This document shows positions 5,880 to 8,513 of a DNA stretch of 8,513 bases, piece by piece. The stretch covers positions 1-8,513 of the forward strand of contig SLMY01000189.1 in the NCBI GenBank assembly GCA_007133255.1. The letters run 5' to 3'. The position numbers and the translations under genes are program-made. Origin of the DNA: Clostridiales bacterium (GTDB taxonomy: Bacteria; Bacillota; Clostridia; Saccharofermentanales; UBA5734). Below the pieces are notes generated by a model. It had not been told where the DNA came from. It did not search any database and worked only from the letters and a program-made list of their open reading frames with translations. How positions within the stretch are numbered: the first letter of the stretch is position 1; each line of letters starts with the position of its first letter.

Positions 5880-6064
5880 TAATTTTAATTGTGCGTATAT
5901 AAAGACTACCCATTCAATAATGGCTGGACTCTTATATCTATGCGATCCTACGTTCAGAATGGTTCAGCAGTCATTAACCAGACCAGGCTTTTTTCATCCT
6001 TTACCTTTAAGACAGCTATTATACTAAGCTCTGACCTTCAAATCATCAGTTCTACATGTACATC

Positions 6065-6070
6065 AGGAGG
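6065..6070 (+). promoter_or_regulatory. Ribosome binding site of the acetyltransferase
   Basis: A full AGGAGG, 8 bases before the ATG at 6079. It fixes the start codon, and no earlier in-frame start has a comparable site. Confidence 0.85.
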
Positions 6071-6078
6071 CAACAACA

Positions 6079-6978
6079 ATGATCAAAATATGTGTTCTGT
6101 CCGATATCGCTGAAGTCGCGGATTTTATGTATTGGGCGAATAACAGATCCGAGCAGTACTCAGGTTTTTGCTCAACGAATAGACAGATCATTCAAAGTGA
6201 TCTGGAACACGGTCTGAAAAGTCAGACAGACCTGATTGTCGCTTCCTGCGAAGCCGGAGCGATAGACGGTGTCATGACAGCCCACATCGACAGTGCTGTT
6301 CAATCGGCTGACTGCTGTGGCCCTTTTGTGAAAGACTATGACCTGAAACAGGCAGAAGTTTTATTTGAGGCTATGCTGACCTATTTACCCAGGCCAATGG
6401 CGCTTCAGTTCTTCTTTTCAGAACAAAATAATCTTTGTCTGGAGCTGATGAAAAAAAAGGGCGCGAAAAATCAGGGCCGCGAAATGATCATGAATCTGAG
6501 CCTTGAGCGATGCCATGAAAATCCTTATCATTATGGTCTGGATGAAGTCAAGCCATTGAGTAAGGCTCAAAACGACTCCTTTATCAGTCTGCATGATCAT
6601 ATTTTCCCTGAATCCTACGTGTCAGGAAAAGATGTGGTTTTTTCTATTGGTAAATCCAGAAGTGTCTATGTTATAGAAAATGAAGGTATTATCAGAGGTT
6701 ACGGAGTGCTCAGATATACCACCAAAGCAAAAACAGTTGCTGCAGAAATTATTGCCGTCAGACAAGAAGATCGTGGCAAGAGTTATGGCAAAAAAATACT
6801 GAGTAAAATGCTGTCTGAAGCGTTTGAACGCGATACGGTCACGGCTGTTGAACTGGTTGTTGAAGCGGGTAATACCGCGGCGATTGGGCTCTATACAAAA
6901 ATGGGTTTTGATGTGAAGATGGTCAATTGCGGTTATGTGTACCAGATGAGTGATATTTCTAATCGATCAGACATGTAG
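6079..6978 (+). CDS. Tandem GNAT-family N-acetyltransferase
   Basis: This is a 299-residue soluble protein, about twice the length of a single GNAT domain. The C-terminal half (about 155-295) is the active-looking domain. Strand 4 and the acetyl-CoA pyrophosphate loop lie at IIAVRQEDRGKSYGKKIL (224-241), with RGKSYG in place of the common RGxGxG/A, followed by NTAAIGLYTKMGF (255-267), the motif B helix and strand. The N-terminal half (about 1-150) looks like a degenerate GNAT copy, ending in the FFFSEQNNLCLELMKKKGAK segment (111-130) that resembles a second motif B. The family transfers acetyl from acetyl-CoA to an amine of a small molecule or protein; the substrate cannot be read here. The gene is divergent from the transporter and 179 bases before the glycoside hydrolase, with no clear terminator between. 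It may share control with either neighbour or be unrelated to sugar metabolism. Confidence 0.9.
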   Translation: MIKICVLSDIAEVADFMYWANNRSEQYSGFCSTNRQIIQSDLEHGLKSQTDLIVASCEAGAIDGVMTAHIDSAVQSADCCGPFVKDYDLKQAEVLFEAMLTYLPRPMALQFFFSEQNNLCLELMKKKGAKNQGREMIMNLSLERCHENPYHYGLDEVKPLSKAQNDSFISLHDHIFPESYVSGKDVVFSIGKSRSVYVIENEGIIRGYGVLRYTTKAKTVAAEIIAVRQEDRGKSYGKKILSKMLSEAFERDTVTAVELVVEAGNTAAIGLYTKMGFDVKMVNCGYVYQMSDISNRSDM

Positions 6979-7036
6979 TTACGCGGCTATCCGTTTGTCG
7001 CCCTAAGTGTCAGGAGCCGGTCTATCTGTTTTGGGT

Positions 7037-7073
7037 TATAATGGTTGATAGATAAGGGCTTCTGACATCTAGA
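7037..7073 (+). promoter_or_regulatory. Possible promoter elements before the glycoside hydrolase
   Basis: TATAAT at 7037-7042 is an exact -10 but has no recognisable -35 or TGn extension. Alternatively TTGATA (7045-7050), a five-of-six -35, pairs with TCTAGA (7068-7073), a three-of-six -10, over 17 bases. Either could drive the hydrolase separately from the acetyltransferase; neither is convincing alone. Confidence 0.25.
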
Positions 7074-7121
7074 CCTTTTAAAAGAATAGATTGAAGATTA
7101 GTCAAAAGAAAAAACTGATTG

Positions 7122-7136
7122 AGTCTTTTTAAGACT
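7122..7136 (+). promoter_or_regulatory. Inverted repeat in the leader of the glycoside hydrolase
   Basis: AGTCTT (7122-7127) and AAGACT (7131-7136) are perfect inverted repeats around TTT, ending 8 bases before the ribosome binding site. Upstream lies a 10-base palindrome CTTTTAAAAG (7075-7084). In DNA the first could be an operator; in RNA it would be a small weak hairpin. It is not a terminator, as no T run follows. Confidence 0.4.
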
Positions 7137-7144
7137 ACAACATC

Positions 7145-7151
7145 GGGGAGG
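7145..7151 (+). promoter_or_regulatory. Ribosome binding site of the glycoside hydrolase
   Basis: GGGGAGG, 6 bases before the ATG at 7158. It fixes the start of this gene, whose frame stays open to the window edge. Confidence 0.85.
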
Positions 7152-7157
7152 CATAAT

Positions 7158-8513
7158 ATGCAGCAAGTTAAACAATGGGAACGTGTGGAGTTTTCCTGGC
7201 AGGTAAAGTCATCAGGAATTAATCCGTTTACTGACTCCTATTTGAGGGCCATCGTCATTGGGGCCGGCCTTCGTCGTGAGGTTGAAGGTTTTTATGATGG
7301 TGAGGGAACTTACCGGCTTCGCTTCCTGGCTGAAGAACCGGGGGACTTCACCTTTACGACCGAATCCAATCTGCCGGATCTCAATAAGATCAGCGGTACC
7401 TTTAAGGTAACAGCTCCTGATGAATCAGTCCATGGTCCGGTCCGTGCCTGCGAAACCCGATTTCGCTATGCCGATAACACGCCGGCTTTCATCATGGGGA
7501 CGACAACCTATGCCTGGCATTACCGTCCTGAGGCAATCAGGCAGCAGACACTTGATAGTTTTTCGCGATATGGGTTTAACAAAATAAGGATGCTGGTTTT
7601 TCCCAAGCATTATTCCGGTGGCTATAATAATGTTGATATCAGCTATGAACCACCTTGTTATCCATTCGAGGGGCGGCCAAATGACTTTGATTTTCGTCGG
7701 CCGAACCCTGTTTACTTCCGGGAACTTGAGGATCGGGTTGAAGATCTGATGCGGCGCGGCATTGAAGCCGATGTCATTTTGTTTCATCCCTATGACAGCG
7801 GCCAGTGGGGTATCGATAGTGGTATGGATGAAGATGATGCCCTGATTTATCTGCGTTATATCATTGCCCGGCTGGCCTCCTACCGCAATGTCTGGTGGAG
7901 TCTGGCTAATGAATACGATATTGATACCCGTCAGAAGATCATTGGCCCGGACAGACGACACTGGGATGTCATTGGATCTTTCATAAAAGCCCGCGATCCA
8001 TATGGTCATCTGATTTCAGCTCATAATATCCCTTTCGGGATAATCTATCCGGACAGAGATTGGCTGACCCATGTCAGCTATCAGCACCCGGACACCTATA
8101 CGCTGCTGCTGGAACTGAAGCAGGCTTACAAGAAACCGGTCATCAATGACGAGTATCAGTACGAAGGCAATGTTAAAGATGACTGGGGGAACTCGTCACC
8201 GGAACTGGTTGTTGAAAGACACTGGAAAAGCCTCATGGCAGGCGGCTACGCGACGCATGGAGAAGCGTTTGTTCGTGACGGCAATAGAAAAGATATTTTC
8301 TGGAGCTATGGCGGCACGATCACCGGCGAAAGTGCTGAACGCCTGCTGTTTCTTAAGGAAATCGCCGAGACATTACCGCTTGATGAGATGGAGCGCCAGA
8401 TCGTTAATACAGACGGCAGTCACTCTTTCTCACTCGCCAAAGGTCATGACCTGCTGCTGATGTTCTTCCGTTATGATCTGCCGGGTAAATTCCCCTGGCT
8501 GGGACCCTGGGAT
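7158..8513 (+). CDS. DUF5060 / DUF4038 (apiosidase-like) glycoside hydrolase, C-terminus cut by window edge
   Basis: The frame is open for 452 codons to the last base of the window, so the gene is 3'-partial. Residues about 1-85 (VEFSWQVKSSGINPFTD and FYDGEGTYRLRFLAEEPGDFTFTTES) match the beta-sandwich DUF5060. Residues about 95-400 form the DUF4038 TIM barrel, opening with RYADNTPAFIMGTTTYAW (103-120). Glu252 in WWSLANEYD fits the clan GH-A acid/base (Asn-Glu at the end of strand 4), and Glu332 in VINDEYQYEG fits the nucleophile on strand 7. A C-terminal DUF5605-type domain would be expected next and may begin near the edge. There is no signal peptide, so the enzyme should act in the cytoplasm on imported oligosaccharides or glycosides. 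DUF4038 includes GH140 apiosidases, but its members vary and the sugar released is not determined. The gene follows a good ribosome binding site and may be the start of a glycoside-use operon. Confidence 0.88.
   Translation, partial: MQQVKQWERVEFSWQVKSSGINPFTDSYLRAIVIGAGLRREVEGFYDGEGTYRLRFLAEEPGDFTFTTESNLPDLNKISGTFKVTAPDESVHGPVRACETRFRYADNTPAFIMGTTTYAWHYRPEAIRQQTLDSFSRYGFNKIRMLVFPKHYSGGYNNVDISYEPPCYPFEGRPNDFDFRRPNPVYFRELEDRVEDLMRRGIEADVILFHPYDSGQWGIDSGMDEDDALIYLRYIIARLASYRNVWWSLANEYDIDTRQKIIGPDRRHWDVIGSFIKARDPYGHLISAHNIPFGIIYPDRDWLTHVSYQHPDTYTLLLELKQAYKKPVINDEYQYEGNVKDDWGNSSPELVVERHWKSLMAGGYATHGEAFVRDGNRKDIFWSYGGTITGESAERLLFLKEIAETLPLDEMERQIVNTDGSHSFSLAKGHDLLLMFFRYDLPGKFPWLGPWD

Larger units (their letters stand above)
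5720..6078. other. 359-base divergent intergenic region without a gene
   Basis: This AT-rich region separates the transporter (leftward) from the acetyltransferase (rightward). Reading frames inside it (for example 5776-6027) have no good ribosome binding site and no recognisable product. It holds a leftward promoter, a triple 13-base direct repeat (5757-5791), a second repeat and dyad cluster (5847-5879), and an overlapping palindrome TACATGTACAT (6053-6063) just before the acetyltransferase binding site. For the rightward gene, TATACT at 6020-6025 is a possible -10, but no matching -35 is visible. Confidence 0.6.

Noticed and set aside
5776..6113. Small open frames (5776-6027 and 5889-6113) in the divergent region
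   Set aside because: There is no ribosome binding site, no family resemblance, and the second overlaps the acetyltransferase start. A leader peptide cannot be excluded but has no support.
7425..8009. A 194-codon minus-strand open frame inside the glycoside hydrolase gene
   Set aside because: It is antisense to a well-supported coding frame with a strong ribosome binding site. The antisense product resembles no known family.
8146..8460. A 104-codon plus-strand frame overlapping the glycoside hydrolase
   Set aside because: It is a different frame of the same strand, within the open hydrolase frame whose residues continue the DUF4038 fold.

Overview
This window looks like a stretch of accessory carbohydrate metabolism from a low-to-mid GC bacterium. 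It is probably Bacillota: there are strong GGAGG-type ribosome binding sites, compact sigma-A promoters and Clostridia/Negativicutes-like enzyme families. The phylum is an inference from these features and was not tested by comparison. It holds eight protein-coding genes. I see no rRNA, tRNA, CRISPR array, insertion sequence or phage gene.

Minus strand, about 5719 down to 24, six genes read in one direction. In transcription order they are an OFA-type major facilitator transporter (5719-4454), a small four-helix membrane protein (4419-4048), a short-chain dehydrogenase/reductase (3916-3167), a ketose 3-epimerase-like TIM-barrel protein (3177-2266, overlapping the dehydrogenase by 11 bases), a transaldolase-family protein (2090-1059) and an FMN-dependent nitronate monooxygenase/FabK-like oxidoreductase with a cysteine-rich tail (971-24). 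They are probably not one transcript. A near-consensus promoter (TTGACA-18-TATAAT) lies in front of the dehydrogenase, a TTGACA promoter lies in front of the transporter, and an extended -10 lies in front of the oxidoreductase. A strong stem-loop follows the epimerase.

Plus strand, 6079 to the right edge: a tandem-domain GNAT acetyltransferase (6079-6978), then the first 452 codons of a cytoplasmic DUF5060/DUF4038 (apiosidase-like) glycoside hydrolase (7158 onward, cut by the window edge).

The 359-base divergent region between the two arms (5720-6078) has no convincing gene. It carries two separate clusters of short repeats, each with a 13-base period, one of which overlaps the transporter promoter. 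It is the best candidate for a regulatory hub.

Working hypothesis (inference): the glycoside hydrolase releases a sugar inside the cell, or the transporter imports a small organic acid or sugar acid. The dehydrogenase and epimerase then interconvert a ketose or keto-sugar, and the transaldolase handles a phosphorylated product. No kinase is present in the window, so any pathway is incomplete here. The epimerase keeps the metal site of D-tagatose/D-allulose 3-epimerases with identical spacing, but appears to have lost two substrate-contact residues of that family, so its substrate is probably different.
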